Assembly (NCBI RefSeq): GCF_000001735.4
Contig: NC_003074.8
Location: 10,106,101 to 10,170,100, forward strand
DNA from: Arabidopsis thaliana
Lineage: Eukaryota; Streptophyta; Magnoliopsida; Brassicales; Brassicaceae
DNA length: 64,000 nt
Reading direction: 5' to 3'
Shown here: piece after piece, positions 1-10,506 of the stretch
Numbering within the stretch: position 1 is the first letter of the stretch
Layout of the letters: each line of letters begins with the position of its first letter
Made by a program: the position numbers and the translations under genes
The notes under the pieces: model-generated
The model's database searches: none
What the model was told of the DNA's origin: nothing
The model's input: only the letters and a program-made list of their open reading frames with translations

Positions 1-255
1 TAAGTCATAACACGTGAGGCGAGCTGACTAAAGTCATAACATGTGAGGCGAGCTGACTAAGGTCATAACACGTGAGGCGAGCTGACTAAGGTCATAACAC
101 GTGAGGCGAGCTGACTAAGGTCATAACACGTGAGGCGAGCTGACTAAGGTCATAACATGTGAGGCGAGCTGACTAAAGTCATAACACGTGAGGCAAGCTG
201 ACTAAGGTCATAACACGTGAGGCGAGCTGACTAAGGTCATAACAAGCTTGAGGGC
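1..255 (+). repeat. 29-bp tandem repeat in the 5' LTR, G-box bearing
   Basis: The unit is TAAGGTCATAACACGTGAGG followed by CGAGCTGAC. Six of the eight full units carry the palindrome CACGTG (G-box/ABRE core); the second and sixth have CATGTG. The last copy breaks into AAGCTTGAGGG. Tandem enhancer-like repeats in U3 are a known property of some plant copia elements such as Tnt1 and Tto1; a regulatory role here is inference. Confidence 0.9.
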
Positions 256-592
256 GTTTTGGTCTTTTTCGCATGAGCTCTGTAACTATATCTTTTTCTT
301 CTTCTCTGTAATTCTGTTAGATCGGAGATAGAGAAAGAGAGAGAATTGTAATCAAGTTCTAGAGAGAACTAGAGAGAGAAAGCTTGTAAAGATACATTGT
401 AAAGAAAGGTTCTAGTGGATTTCCGGAGAGATTCTCCGGCGAGACGTAGCGATTCCGGTTGAGGAACGCGAACTCGTTAAATCGTGTGTGTCTTTGTTTC
501 TTTAAGTTCTCTTCAAAGTTTCGATTCATTCTCAAAGTTTAAGTCGTTTGATTCGAGAGTTTTGTGAGCTAAGTGTTGATCAAAACCTTACA
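1..592 (+). repeat. 5' LTR (left edge truncated by window)
   Basis: Ends CTTACA just before the primer-binding site and matches 4833-5366. It contains eight tandem units of about 29 bp plus a partial ninth, against six plus a partial in the 3' LTR. That 58-bp length difference is exactly two units. Beyond the repeats, single-base differences from the 3' LTR occur near 409, 447, 462-463, 495, 536 and 565. Confidence 0.95.
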
Positions 593-595
593 AAT

Positions 596-607
596 TGGTA
601 TCAGAGC
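596..607 (+). other. primer-binding site, initiator tRNA-Met type
   Basis: TGGTATCAGAGC lies three bases after the 5' LTR end and is the standard copia primer-binding site complementary to the 3' end of initiator tRNA-Met. Confidence 0.9.
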
Positions 608-638
608 TCAAGGTTCTTGAGCCAGTTCGAATCGGAGT

Positions 639-3600
639 ATGGCTGGTAATCCAATCGCGATCTTTGATGGATCCGGTGATTTCTCACTCTGGAAGACAAG
701 GATCATGGCTCATCTCAGCGTCATTGGTTTGAAAGACGTTGTGCTTGGGACCACTCCGAAACCTCTAACCGAGGAAGAAGAAGAAGATCCAGAGAAACGT
801 AAGAAGCGAGATGCGGATGAAGTAGCAAGGCTCGAGCGCTGTGACAAGGCGAAGAATGTGATTTTTCTGAATGTTGCAGATAAGGTCTTGAGAAAGATTG
901 AGCTATGTAAAACCGCAGCAGAAGCTTGGGAAACGTTGGATCGACTATTCATGATTCGATCTTTACCGCATAGAGTATATACTCAATTGAGTTTCTATAC
1001 ATTCAAGATGCAAGAAAATAAGAAGATCGATGAAAATATTGATGATTTTCTCAAGATCGTTGCAGATCTTAACCATCTTCAGATTGATGTAACTGATGAG
1101 GTTCAAGCGATATTGTTGTTGAGTTCTTTGCCTGCAAGATATGATGGTTTGGTTGAAACTATGAAGTACAGTAATAGCAGAGAAAAGCTTAGACTCGATG
1201 ATGTGATGGTTGCAGCAAGAGATAAAGAGAGAGAATTGTCTTAGAACAATAGACCAGTTGCAGAAGGTCATTTTGCTAGAGGAAGACCAGATGGTAAGAA
1301 CAATAACCAAGGGAATAAAGGCAAGAATAGGTCAAGGTCTAAGTCAGCAGATGGTAAGAGAGTATGTTGGATCTGTGGCAAAGAAGGACACTTCAAGAAG
1401 CAATGCTATAAGTGGATAGAAAGGAACAAGTCAAAACAGCAGGGTTCAGATAATGGAGAGTCTAGTTTGGCTAAGTCCACTGAAGTTTTTAATCCTGCTA
1501 TGGTTCTAATGGCTACTGATGAAACGTTGGTGGTGACAGATAGCATTGCAAATTAGTGGGTTCTTGATACTGGATGCTCGTTCCACATGACTCCAAGGAA
1601 AGACCGGTTTAAAGATTTTAAAGAGTTGAGTTCAGGTTATGTCAAGATGGGAAACGATACTTACTCTCCGGTTAAGGGAATTGGCAGTATCAAGATTAGA
1701 AACTCTGATGGATCTCAAGTGATTCTTACTGATGTGAGATACATGCCCAATATGACTAGGAATCTCATTTCTCTTGGTACACTAGAAGATAGAGGATGCT
1801 GGTTCAAGTCTCAGGATGGCATTCTGAAGATTGTAAAAGGTTGCTCTACTATCTTAAAAGGTCAGAAAAGAGATACTCTATACATACTAGATGGTGTGAC
1901 TGAAGAAGGAGAATCACATTCTTCTGCAGAAGTTAAAGATGAGACTGCCTTATGGCACAGTAGACTCGGTCACATGAGTCAGAAAGGAATGGAAATTTTG
2001 GTTAAAAAGGGATGCCTGAGAAGGGAAGTGATTAAAGAACTTGAGTTCTGTGAAGATTGTGTGTATGGTAAACAACACAGAGTCAGTTTTGCTCCTGCAC
2101 AACATGTTACTAAAGAAAAATTGGCATACGTCCATTCAGATTTGTGGGGCTCACCACATAATCCTGCATCACTTGGGAACAATCAATACTTCATCTCTTT
2201 TGTTGATGATTACTCAAGAAAAGTTTGGATCTATTTCCTAAGAAAGAAGGATGAAGCATTTGAGAAGTTTGTTGAATGGAAAAAGATGGTGGAAAACCAA
2301 TCAGACAGAAAGGTCAAGAAGCTAAGAACAGATAATGGTCTAGAATACTACAATCACTACTTTGAAAAGTTTTGCAAAGAAGAAGGAATAGTGAGGCATA
2401 AGACTTGTGCTTACACACCTCAGCAGAATGGGATTGCAGAGAGGTTAAATCGAACAATAATGGATAAAGTGAGGAGTATGTTGAGTGAGAGTGGTATGGA
2501 GAAGAAGTTCTGGGCTGAGGCAGCCTCCACAGCAGTTTACCTCATCAACAGGTCACCCTCTACAGCAATAAACTTCGATTTACCAGAAGAAAAGTGGACT
2601 GGAGCTCTTCCGGATCTAAGTTCACTAAGAAAGTTTGGATGTTTAGCATATATTCATGCAGACCAAGCAATGTTAAACCCGAGATCCAAGAAAGGGATCT
2701 TCACCAGCTATCCTGAGGGAGTTAAAGGATATAAAGTTTGGGTTTTAGAAGATAAGAAATGTGTGATAAGCAGAAATGTTATTTTCAGAGAACAGGTGAT
2801 GTTTAAAGACTTGAAAGGGGATTCACAGAACACTATAAGTGAAAGTGACTTAGAGGATTTAAGAGTTAACCCGGATATGAATGATCAAGAGTTTACAGAT
2901 CAAGGTGGAGCAACCCAAGATAACTCAAATCCAAGTGAAGCAACTACAAGTCATAATCCAGTCCTTAACTCACCTACACACAGTCAAGACCAAGAAGAAT
3001 CAGAAGAAGAAGATTCTGATGCAGTAGAAGATCTGAGTACTTATCAGTTGGTCAGAGACAGGGTTCGCAGAACCATTAAAGCAAATCCAAAGTACAATGA
3101 GTCGAACATGGTTGGCTTTGCTTATTACTCAGAAGATGATGGTAAGCCAGAACCAAAATCTTACCAGGAAGCACTTTTGGATCCTGATTGGGAAAAGTGG
3201 AATGCAGCTATGAAAGAAGAGATGATGTCGATGAGTAAAAATCACACCTGGGATCTTGTAACAAAGCCTGAAAAGGTTAAATTGATTGGTTGTAGATGGG
3301 TGTTCACTAGAAAGGCTGGAATACCTGGAGTTGAGGCACCAAGATTTAAAGCCAGATTGGTAGCTAAAGGTTTTACACAGAAAGAAGGAGTTGATTATAA
3401 TGAAATCTTCTCACCTGTTGTTAAGCATGTGTCTATCAGGTATCTCTTGTCAATGGTAGTACACTACAACATGGAGCTGCAACAGATGGATGTCAAAACG
3501 GCATTCTTACATGGATTTCTAGAAGAAGAGATCTACATGGCTCAACCGGAGGGATTTGAAATCAAGAGAGGATCAGATAAGGTATGTTTACTGAAACGAT

Positions 3601-4713
3601 CTCTCTATGGCCTTAAACAATCACCTAGGCAGTGGAATCTCCGGTTTGATGAATTCATGAGAGGAATTAAGTACACTAGGAGTGCTTATGATAGCTGTGT
3701 GTACTTCAAGAAATGCAATGGTGATACATACATTTACTTACTTTTGTACGTGGATGATATGTTGATAGCCTCAGCTAACAAGTCTGAGGTTAATGAGCTA
3801 AAACAGTTATTAAGCAGAGAATTTGAAATGAAAGATTTAGGAGATGCTAAGAAGATTTTGGGAATGGAGATTTCTCGAGATCGTGGTGCTGGTTTGTTGA
3901 CTTTGTCACAAGAAGGCTATGTAAAAAAGGTCCTGAGATCATTTCAGATGGACAATGCTAAGCCGGTTTCAACACCATTGGGAATTCATTTCAAGCTCAA
4001 AGCTGCTACAGATAAAGAGTATGAGGAGCAGTTTGAAAGAATGAAGATTGTTCCTTATGCAAATACAATTGGGAGTATCATGTATTCTATGATAGGCACT
4101 AGACCGGATCTTGCTTATTCATTAGGTGTGATAAGTAGGTTTATGAGCAAACCTCTTAAAGATCACTGGCAAGCGGTAAAGTGGGTCTTGAGATACATGA
4201 GAGGTACTGAAAAGAAGAAATTATGTTTCAGGAAGCAGGAAGACTTTCTGCTAAGAGGGTACTGTGATTCAGATTATGGCAGCAACTTTGATAGTAGGAG
4301 ATCAATAACTGGTTATGTGTTCACTGTGGGAGGTAACACAATTAGCTGGAAGTCAAAATTGCAGAAGGTCGTGGCTATTTCATCGACGGAAGCTGAGTAC
4401 ATGGCCCTTACTGAGGCAGTAAAAGAAGCACTGTGGTTAAAAGGTTTTGCTGCAGAGCTTGGACATTCACAGGATTATGTGGAAGTTCATAGTGATTCAC
4501 AAAGTGCTATAGCATTAGCGAAGAACTCTGTGCATCACGAAAGGACAAAGCATATTGATATCAGGTTGCATCATCAGAGATATCATATGTGCAGGTTTAA
4601 TAAAGGTGGTGAAGATTGCAACAGAATGCAATCCTGCTGATATTTTCACCAAAACTGTTCCAGTGGCTAAGTTTGAAGGAGCATTGAATATGCTCCGAGT
4701 CACTGAAAACTGA
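639..4713 (+). pseudogene. copia gag-pol polyprotein, broken by two stops and a frameshift
   Basis: The gag part runs 639-1244 (201 residues, UBN2-type) and meets a TAG. The same frame continues through a CCHC zinc knuckle (about 1365-1407), meets a second TAG at 1554, then encodes the aspartic protease motif DTGCSFHM (about 1569-1592). The long 1587-4640 frame holds the pre-integrase HHCC zinc site, integrase core (acidic residues near HSDLWG, DNGLEY and IAERLNR), reverse transcriptase with YVDDM (near 3746-3760), and RNase H (CDSDYG, SSTEAEY). Near 4590-4600 the frame shifts: the usual C-terminal RNase H tail (NPADIFTKTVP) lies in another frame and ends at the TGA at 4711-4713. Codon structure is otherwise intact, so the decay is recent. 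Confidence 0.95.
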
Positions 4714-4786
4714 GAGGTAATTCTCGTGTTCCGGAGAGGAGATCCAAGAACTAGAACAAGTTGAGACAAGGAAGACAATCAGAGTC

Positions 4787-4797
4787 AAGGTGGAGAA
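4787..4797 (+). other. polypurine tract
   Basis: AAGGTGGAGAA lies immediately 5' of the 3' LTR start (TGTAAG at 4799), the expected place for the plus-strand primer of a copia element. Confidence 0.75.
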
Positions 4798-4798
4798 T

Positions 4799-5366
4799 TG
4801 TAAGAAGTGACTCAGATTTTAGTCTTCGGGTCTAAGTCATAACACGTGAGGCGAGCTGACTAAAGTCATAACATGTGCGGCGAGCTGACTAAGGTCATAA
4901 CACGTGAGGCGAGCTGACTAAGGTCATAACACGTGAGGCGAGCTGACTAAAGTCATAACACGTGAGGCAAGCTGACTAAGGTCATAATACGTGAGGCGAG
5001 CTGACTAAGGTCATAACAAGCTTGAGGGCGTTTTGGTCTTTTTCGCATGAGCTCTGTAACTATATCTTTTTCTTCTTCTCTGTAATTCTGTTAGATCGGA
5101 GATAGAGAAAGAGAGAGAATTGTAATCAAGTTCTAGAGAGAACTAGAGAGAGAAAGCTTGTAAAGATACATTGTAAAGAAAGGTTCTATTGGATTTCCGG
5201 AGAGATTCTCCGGCGAGACGTAGCGATTACGGTTGAGGAACGTAAACTCGTTAAATCGTGTGTGTCTTTCTTTCTTTAAGTTCTCTTCAAAGTTTCGATT
5301 CATTCTCAAAATTTAAGTCGTTTGATTCGAGAGTTTTGTAAGCTAAGTGTTGATCAAAACCTTACA
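4799..5366 (+). repeat. 3' LTR, complete (568 bp)
   Basis: Starts TGTAAG and ends CTTACA. It holds six 29-bp repeat units plus a partial one (4833-5029), four with CACGTG, one CATGTG and one TACGTG. The remainder matches 255-592 with few substitutions. Confidence 0.95.
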
Positions 5367-5906
5367 ATCCCCAAATTTTAAACATACAAAAGAAAGAGCA
5401 ATTTCATCTTAACACATACTTAATACGGTAGAAGTGAAATGATGGAAAAGTAGTAAAAATGAAAATAATATAAGAAATTATGATGCAAATGTTCTCTATC
5501 TTTAATTAGGTCGGGTAATATCTTTCAATTCAGATAAAAAAATGCATCTGTTTGGGGCCATCGCTGTTTCCACTGATATTTCCCCACTTGCATTAACAAC
5601 GTTCAACTTTCACTTGGATCGAACTAGCACACGGATTGGAAACTCATGGCTGCATTTCTTCCCAATAGAATACCACGTGGACTACCAATTTTAACAAGCT
5701 GGTTCATCCCCTAAACTAGTTGGTAGGCATCAAGTAATTTAATGCAGTGGTCCATTTAAGAAATGATATAGAGAAAAAAAAAGTTAACTAGGGTACCGTA
5801 TATTTCTATGAAAATAATATTACTCGAAGCGGTTTTTAAAATATTGTTAAAGCAGACTATGAATTTTTAAAGAGATTATAGAAATTTCAGGAGTAAGTTA
5901 CTGAAT
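5367..5906. other. intergenic, no gene seen
   Basis: AT-rich DNA between the retrotransposon and the decayed RING-gene copy. No open frame with recognisable protein similarity was found on either strand. Confidence 0.6.
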
Positions 5907-6490
5907 AATAATGTAGTTTTTTGTAATATCTAAAAGTTCAAAACCGAAAATCCTACATTTTTTATAGGCGAGATCCACACAATATTCATCTTCTTTGGAG
6001 AAAAAATTCTTTCCAACATGTCGAATCCAACACTTCTACCAAAGAGATTTACCACCGAACCAATACCATATTGGTAATAATGTAGTTTTACAATGTGTTA
6101 AACCAATGGTTTTGCTAAAGATGATGATGAATGTCATTCAACTTGATGATCTCTTATCATCCTTCCCTGCTACAGCTCATCCTTCCCTGCGACAGCTCAT
6201 TACTCCATACATATCAGGTTAGCTCTTGCTAGTGACAGAAAATAAGTTTTCGCCATCGTTATTCCAAAGGCTGACACGAACTCTTGACACTGCAACTGCA
6301 ACGCTAATGCAACATCCATATCTTGATCCAACCTTATACTCGTGCTTCTCCTTGTTCTCTCGCTCCTATCACTTCTCTGTCTTTTAATACAAACAATCTC
6401 GAAAGATCATCTCTTTGGAACCTCTCTTGAAACGAAGTTGTTTATCTATTTCTGATTCTTGGACTCAGCGTTTCCCTTGCCAATCAAGTT
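5880..6490 (-). pseudogene. decayed 3' fragment of the RING-finger gene, interrupted by a SINE
   Basis: The plus-strand text of 6089-6490 aligns by eye with 10768-11205, the last exon and 3' end of the intact RING gene. Shared landmarks are AAGATGATGATGAATGTCATT, the cluster around GGTTAGCTCTTGCT, and CTTGATCCAACCT-like text (by eye). Substitutions and indels destroy the frame. The 5880-5920 side continues the similarity (TTTCAGGA...ACTGAATAATA) beyond the SINE. Only the terminal exon region is present; no RING domain is in this copy. Confidence 0.8.
5921..6075 (-). mobile_element. tRNA-derived SINE (copy A) with 14-bp target duplication
   Basis: Flanked by perfect direct repeats AATAATGTAGTTTT (5907-5920 and 6076-6089). 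Read on the minus strand it has a tRNA-like head with an A-box-like TTGGTTCGGTGG and a B-box-like GGATTCGACAT, and ends with TTTGAACTTTTAGATATTAC. It is about the same length (155 bp) as the related element at 22763-22916. The paralogous stretch at 10740-10785 has the single, uninterrupted target sequence, confirming insertion. It resembles the Brassicaceae RathE SINEs, but the family name is from memory. Confidence 0.8.
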
Positions 6491-7774
6491 ACCATAAGTT
6501 TAATAATTTATATCTTTTGAATCAAAATTAAAAGATCGTAGTCTTAAAATTAATTTTTTTTATTTATATTATAAATTTGTTTTTGTTAAGAATGTATATC
6601 CCTTATACATTAACTGAGAAGCAGTTTAAAAAAATAACTTTATCTTCATGTGTGATTAACAAAAATGCTATGATTACGTATCACCTTAATATAGCTCCTC
6701 AACTCTTTTAATTAATTCTCCATAATTTACTAAAATATATATTTACACCAACTAGCCATCGGTATTTAATAACACTTATATTACTCATTAATTAATCCAA
6801 ATATAAACTAAAAAAAATGAATTTATCGTAGTATAAGATTTAATATGTTCTGATTTCAATTAATTAAATAAAACGATATTATATTTAACATATGCAATAA
6901 GAGATGCAAATCTTTAGAAGATTAAACACTTAACATTTTGTGTACCGATTAACTTTATAACTATACATGTTTATATAACCATGTTACTTTTAAAAATATG
7001 AATATTAAATATATATTTTAAAATTTCTAATCGATTAAAAAGATTAATATCCACTAATAAATATCTACAATATGGAATCTAAGTATCTAACATTATTTGA
7101 TAATCAACTTAACTATAAAACACACCAAAAAAAAAGTGCCATAAATGATAACATTTCATCAATACTTTCTCATCAATCCAGCTGGGCCATCTTGGATTTG
7201 AACCGGATACCTCGCCCTTGATGTAAAATATTGCACTCAAACCTATGAATAGCGATATTCTCATAACTCACAAAGAAAAAAGGTGATTTTTCTCAATCTT
7301 TTCGACATTGGTTATATAGGAGCACGTCCGAAAGATTGAGAAATCAAATTTGAATGTATATAATCCATGGAATGGAAAACAAAATATTTGCAACTTTGAA
7401 TAGAGAAAAAAACTTTTGTTATATGTTTTTGCTTTATACAAACAGATTTTCGATCTTGATAACAATTTTACTTGAATTGTTTTATTTTGCACATAATGCG
7501 GGTGATTATCAAGTATTTCACTAAAATGAAAACAGTTTAGGTTACAATCGAAAAACTACAGACCTATACACTGGTTGCATGGCAAAAGATAAAAAGCATT
7601 GAAGCATAATAATAAAAAATAATAAAAACAAGTATATTTTTTTTCTCTTTTCTCATGGCTTATAGTTGATCTTACATACACTAATTGCTACTTGATTTTA
7701 TCCTTTTTTCTTTAAAATTCAATTTAAATATATTTATGTTTACCTAATACTTGAATTTATCTAAATTTGAATAT
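6491..7774. other. AT-rich intergenic stretch
   Basis: No protein-coding signal was seen. It includes a tRNA-like patch at about 7180-7265 on the minus strand (listed separately). The right end meets the duplicated SPH promoter at about 7775. Confidence 0.6.
7180..7265 (-). mobile_element. possible SINE or tRNA-derived fragment
   Basis: On the minus strand there is a good B-box, GGTTCAAATCC, preceded by AGGTTTGAGTGC, which resembles a degenerate A-box region. No full tRNA cloverleaf can be drawn and no clear target duplication was found. Confidence 0.3.
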
Positions 7775-7969
7775 ATTTATCTAAGTTCACAATATCAATT
7801 GGAGTTTCCGACTTTCTATAATAGAAAAATCTTTTGCCAACAATAGTAATACAAAAAGAAATATGTTATAACTTAAAACTAAAAATTTATTTGAGTAGAC
7901 AATATGTTATAACTTAAAACTAATAACAAATGAAATCTTGCGCCAACAATAGTAATACTGATGTGTGTG

Positions 7970-7978
7970 TATATATAG
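7970..7978 (+). promoter_or_regulatory. TATA box of SPH copy A
   Basis: TATATATAG lies about 75 bp upstream of the ATG at 8050. It is conserved at 9690-9698 upstream of copy B. Confidence 0.5.
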
Positions 7979-8049
7979 ATACCATAAGAACAAAAAACAA
8001 ATTAATAAAACCAAAAATCAAATCATCTACCAAAAAGTAAAAAAAAAAA

Positions 8050-8460
8050 ATGAAACAATTGTTAGTCTTTCTATTTGTTTTTAGCATTTGCATGCTAGAC
8101 CATGTATCAGGCGGCGGAATCAGGATCTCGAACGAACTCAAAAACAAGAAACTTCTTTGGATGCGGTGTTATTCCAAAGATGACGTATTAGGTCCAAAGA
8201 TAATACCAATCGGACAACATTATGAAAATCTTTTTGATATTAACTTTTGGCATACAACCCGTTTTATGTGTACTTTGAGACAAGGTCCTAACTTTAGACA
8301 CTATCAGAACTTTACAGCATTCAAGCTTTTCGCTATGGCAGATGAAGGAGGTCTATGGGATTGGAGAGCAAGAGAAAATGGGATCTATTTAAAAAAAGAA
8401 GCTGGCGAGAAAGTTTTAAACCCAGTTTGGATGCATAAAGAGTATGATTGGATTTATTAA
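8050..8460 (+). CDS. S-protein homologue (self-incompatibility S1 family), copy A
   Basis: A single-exon 136-residue secreted protein. A hydrophobic signal peptide covers about residues 1-21. The mature part opens with GIRISNEL and has the family hallmarks C40-YSKDDVLG, FMC74TL and WRARENGIY. An N-glycosylation motif NFT is at residues 87-89. Usual family members have extra cysteines near the WDW segment; this one shows only C40 and C74 in the mature region. The family includes Papaver pollen-inhibiting S1 proteins and many Arabidopsis SPH proteins, mostly of unknown function and often floral. The gene and promoter are duplicated 1.7 kb downstream. The ATG is the first in the predicted transcript. 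Confidence 0.9.
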   Translation: MKQLLVFLFVFSICMLDHVSGGGIRISNELKNKKLLWMRCYSKDDVLGPKIIPIGQHYENLFDINFWHTTRFMCTLRQGPNFRHYQNFTAFKLFAMADEGGLWDWRARENGIYLKKEAGEKVLNPVWMHKEYDWIY

Positions 8461-9494
8461 AATTATTGACAAGCTATCTAAAAATGAAAAAGAAGAATTT
8501 TCTTATGATTTAAAAACAAAAGAAATTATACATGTATGAGAAAAAAATCTTCTCAAATTATATTATGATTTAAATGTAAGAAAAAATATATATATTGATA
8601 AATTTGGATCTCAAGTATTATCATTTGGCAAAGAAAAACATAAAAATTGTCAATTGGTGATGAGCCTTGGACTGATGCTTTTATCTATGGAATGTATCTT
8701 TAATCATTCGATCTCACCAGACCCATCACCATAAGAAGAATCACCATATAATATGTCCCCACCAATTGAAGACAACCATACAAAACAGTTATATAGCTCT
8801 TGGACAATGAGACCCCTTAGCCCAATTAATCAATCTCTTGTACAAATCAATTAGGTTTAACTAGTATATCTTATAAAAGGCATTGCCTTGTTACATAATC
8901 TCTTGTACAACTCAATTAGGTTTAACTTGTATATCTTATAAAAGGCATTGCCTTGTTACATAATCTCTTGTACAACTCAATTAGGTTTAACTTGTATATC
9001 TTATATAAGGCATTGCCTTGTTACATAATAAACTAAGAAATATATTTTACAACTTCAAGGTGTGCTTGACATTCAAGATTTAGGTTCATACCATGCAAGA
9101 TAAATATATCATTAAATATGAAAACGGTTTAGATTACAATCAAAAGATTAAAGTACAAAGACAATGATCTCAGTACCAACCTGTCTATAAGGCATGTAAA
9201 GCCTTTTGTTTTTAGGCACAAATTGTATAGCAAAAATTGAAGCCACATTTACAAAAGTGTCTAAGTGACGGGACCTCCAATAGAAATATTAATCCTCTCC
9301 CGGTTTCGAGTCTCCATAGTTGATACTTTGTCATTCTGCACTACTTCTTTAAATTTTTAGTTTTTTATTAAATTTAAAAACCATATTTTCAAAATATTCT
9401 TTAAGCCACATTAATTTAAGGACCGGTCTCAAATGCTCACATGGTGAAAAGGTAAAAACATGGAAGTATAATATTACTATAGTTTAGAGAATAA
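8461..9494. other. spacer between SPH copies
   Basis: Contains the 3' end of duplication copy A, a 3 x 65-bp tandem repeat (listed separately) and AT-rich DNA. No gene was seen. Confidence 0.6.
8832..9026 (+). repeat. 65-bp tandem repeat, three copies
   Basis: Three consecutive 65-bp units start at 8832, 8897 and 8962. Each begins AATCTCTTGTACAA, contains ATCTTATAAAAGGC (ATATAAGG in the third), and ends CCTTGTTACAT. Units differ at only a few bases. The TATA-like core followed by a short tail resembles the R-region end of plant LTRs, which is a guess. Confidence 0.9.
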
Positions 9495-10506
9495 ATTTAT
9501 CTAAGTTCACAATATCAATTGGAGTTTCCGACTTTCTATAATAGAAAAATCTTTTGCCAACAATAGTAATACAAAAAGAAATATGTTATAACTTAAAACT
9601 AAAAATTTATTTGAGTAGACAATATGTTATAACTTAAAACTAATAACAAATGAAATCTTGTGCCAACAATAGTAATACTGATGTGTGTGTATATATAGAT
9701 ACCATAAGAACAAAAAATAAATTAATAAAACCAAAAATCAAATCATCTACCAAAAAGTAAAAAAAAAATGAAACAATTGTTAGTCTTTCTATTTGTTTTT
9801 AGCATTTGCATGCTAGACCATGTATCAGGCGGCGGAATCAGGATCTCGAACGAACTCAAAAACAAGAAACTTCTTTGGATGCGGTGTTATTCCAAAGATG
9901 ACGTATTAGGTCCAAAGATAATACCAATCGGACAACATTATGAAAATCTTTTTGATATTAACTTTTGGCATACAACGCGTTTTATGTGTACTTTGAGACA
10001 AGGTCCTAACTTTAGACACTATCAGAACTTTACAGCATTCAAGCTTTTCGCTATGGCAGATGAAGGAGGTCTATGGGATTGGAGAGCAAGAGAAAATGGG
10101 ATCTATTTAAAGAAAGAAGCTGGCGAGAAAGTTTTAAACCCAATTTGGATGCATAAAGAGTATGCTTGGATTTATTAAAATTATTGACAAACTATCTAAA
10201 AATGAAAAAGAAGAGTTTTCTTATGATTTAAAAACAAAAGAAATTATACATGTATGAGAAAAAATCTTCTCAAATTATATTATGATTTAAACGTAAGAAA
10301 AATATATATATTGATAAATTTGTATCTTGATCTCAAGTATTATCATTTGGCAAAGAAAAACATAAAAATTGTCAATTGGTGATGAGCCTTGGATAGATGC
10401 TTTTATCTATGGAATGTATCTTTACTCATTCGATCTCACCAAACCCATCACCACAAGAAGAACCACCAGCTTATATCTCCCCACCAATTGACGACAATAG
10501 CACAGA
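9495..10506 (+). repeat. SPH tandem duplication unit, copy B
   Basis: Second copy of the roughly 1-kb unit at 7775-8782, offset by 1718-1720 bp. The similarity starts at TTTATCTAAGTTCACAATAT and fades after CCACCAATTGA. Confidence 0.9.
9768..10178 (+). CDS. S-protein homologue (self-incompatibility S1 family), copy B
   Basis: Identical to copy A except for two residues, V126I and D133A. Only about four nucleotide substitutions were seen across 411 bases. It has the same signal peptide, C40 and C74, and glycosylation motif. Promoter and TATA box are duplicated too, so both copies are probably expressed in the same place. Near-identity points to a recent duplication or to gene conversion. Ligand and partner are unknown. 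Confidence 0.9.
   Translation: MKQLLVFLFVFSICMLDHVSGGGIRISNELKNKKLLWMRCYSKDDVLGPKIIPIGQHYENLFDINFWHTTRFMCTLRQGPNFRHYQNFTAFKLFAMADEGGLWDWRARENGIYLKKEAGEKVLNPIWMHKEYAWIY

Larger units (their letters stand above)
1..5366 (+). mobile_element. Ty1/copia LTR retrotransposon, nearly full length, inactivated
   Basis: Two direct LTRs flank a gag-pol region in copia order: gag, zinc knuckle, protease, integrase, reverse transcriptase, RNase H. A primer-binding site complementary to initiator tRNA-Met and a purine-rich tract are present. The 3' LTR begins TGTAAG and ends CTTACA, a perfect terminal inverted repeat. The 5' LTR lacks about 34 bases because the window starts inside it. By eye the LTRs differ at about nine positions plus two tandem-repeat units, so the insertion is fairly young. 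Two in-frame stops and a 3' frameshift mean the copy cannot make a full polyprotein. The five bases after the 3' LTR are ATCCC; the matching target duplication lies outside the window. Confidence 0.97.
7775..8782 (+). repeat. SPH tandem duplication unit, copy A
   Basis: About 1 kb including promoter, coding region and 3' flank. It matches 9495-10506 almost base for base, with a few small indels. Divergence increases at the 3' edge. Confidence 0.9.

Noticed and set aside
1-255. CRISPR-like array at the left edge
   Set aside because: The units are directly adjacent without unique spacers and recur in the 3' LTR of a plant retrotransposon.
963-2182. Several minus-strand frames across the retrotransposon
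   Set aside because: All are shadows of the gag-pol reading frame on the plus strand.
7180-7265. Functional tRNA gene on the minus strand
   Set aside because: Only the B-box fits; no acceptor stem or cloverleaf can be formed. Kept only as a possible SINE fragment.
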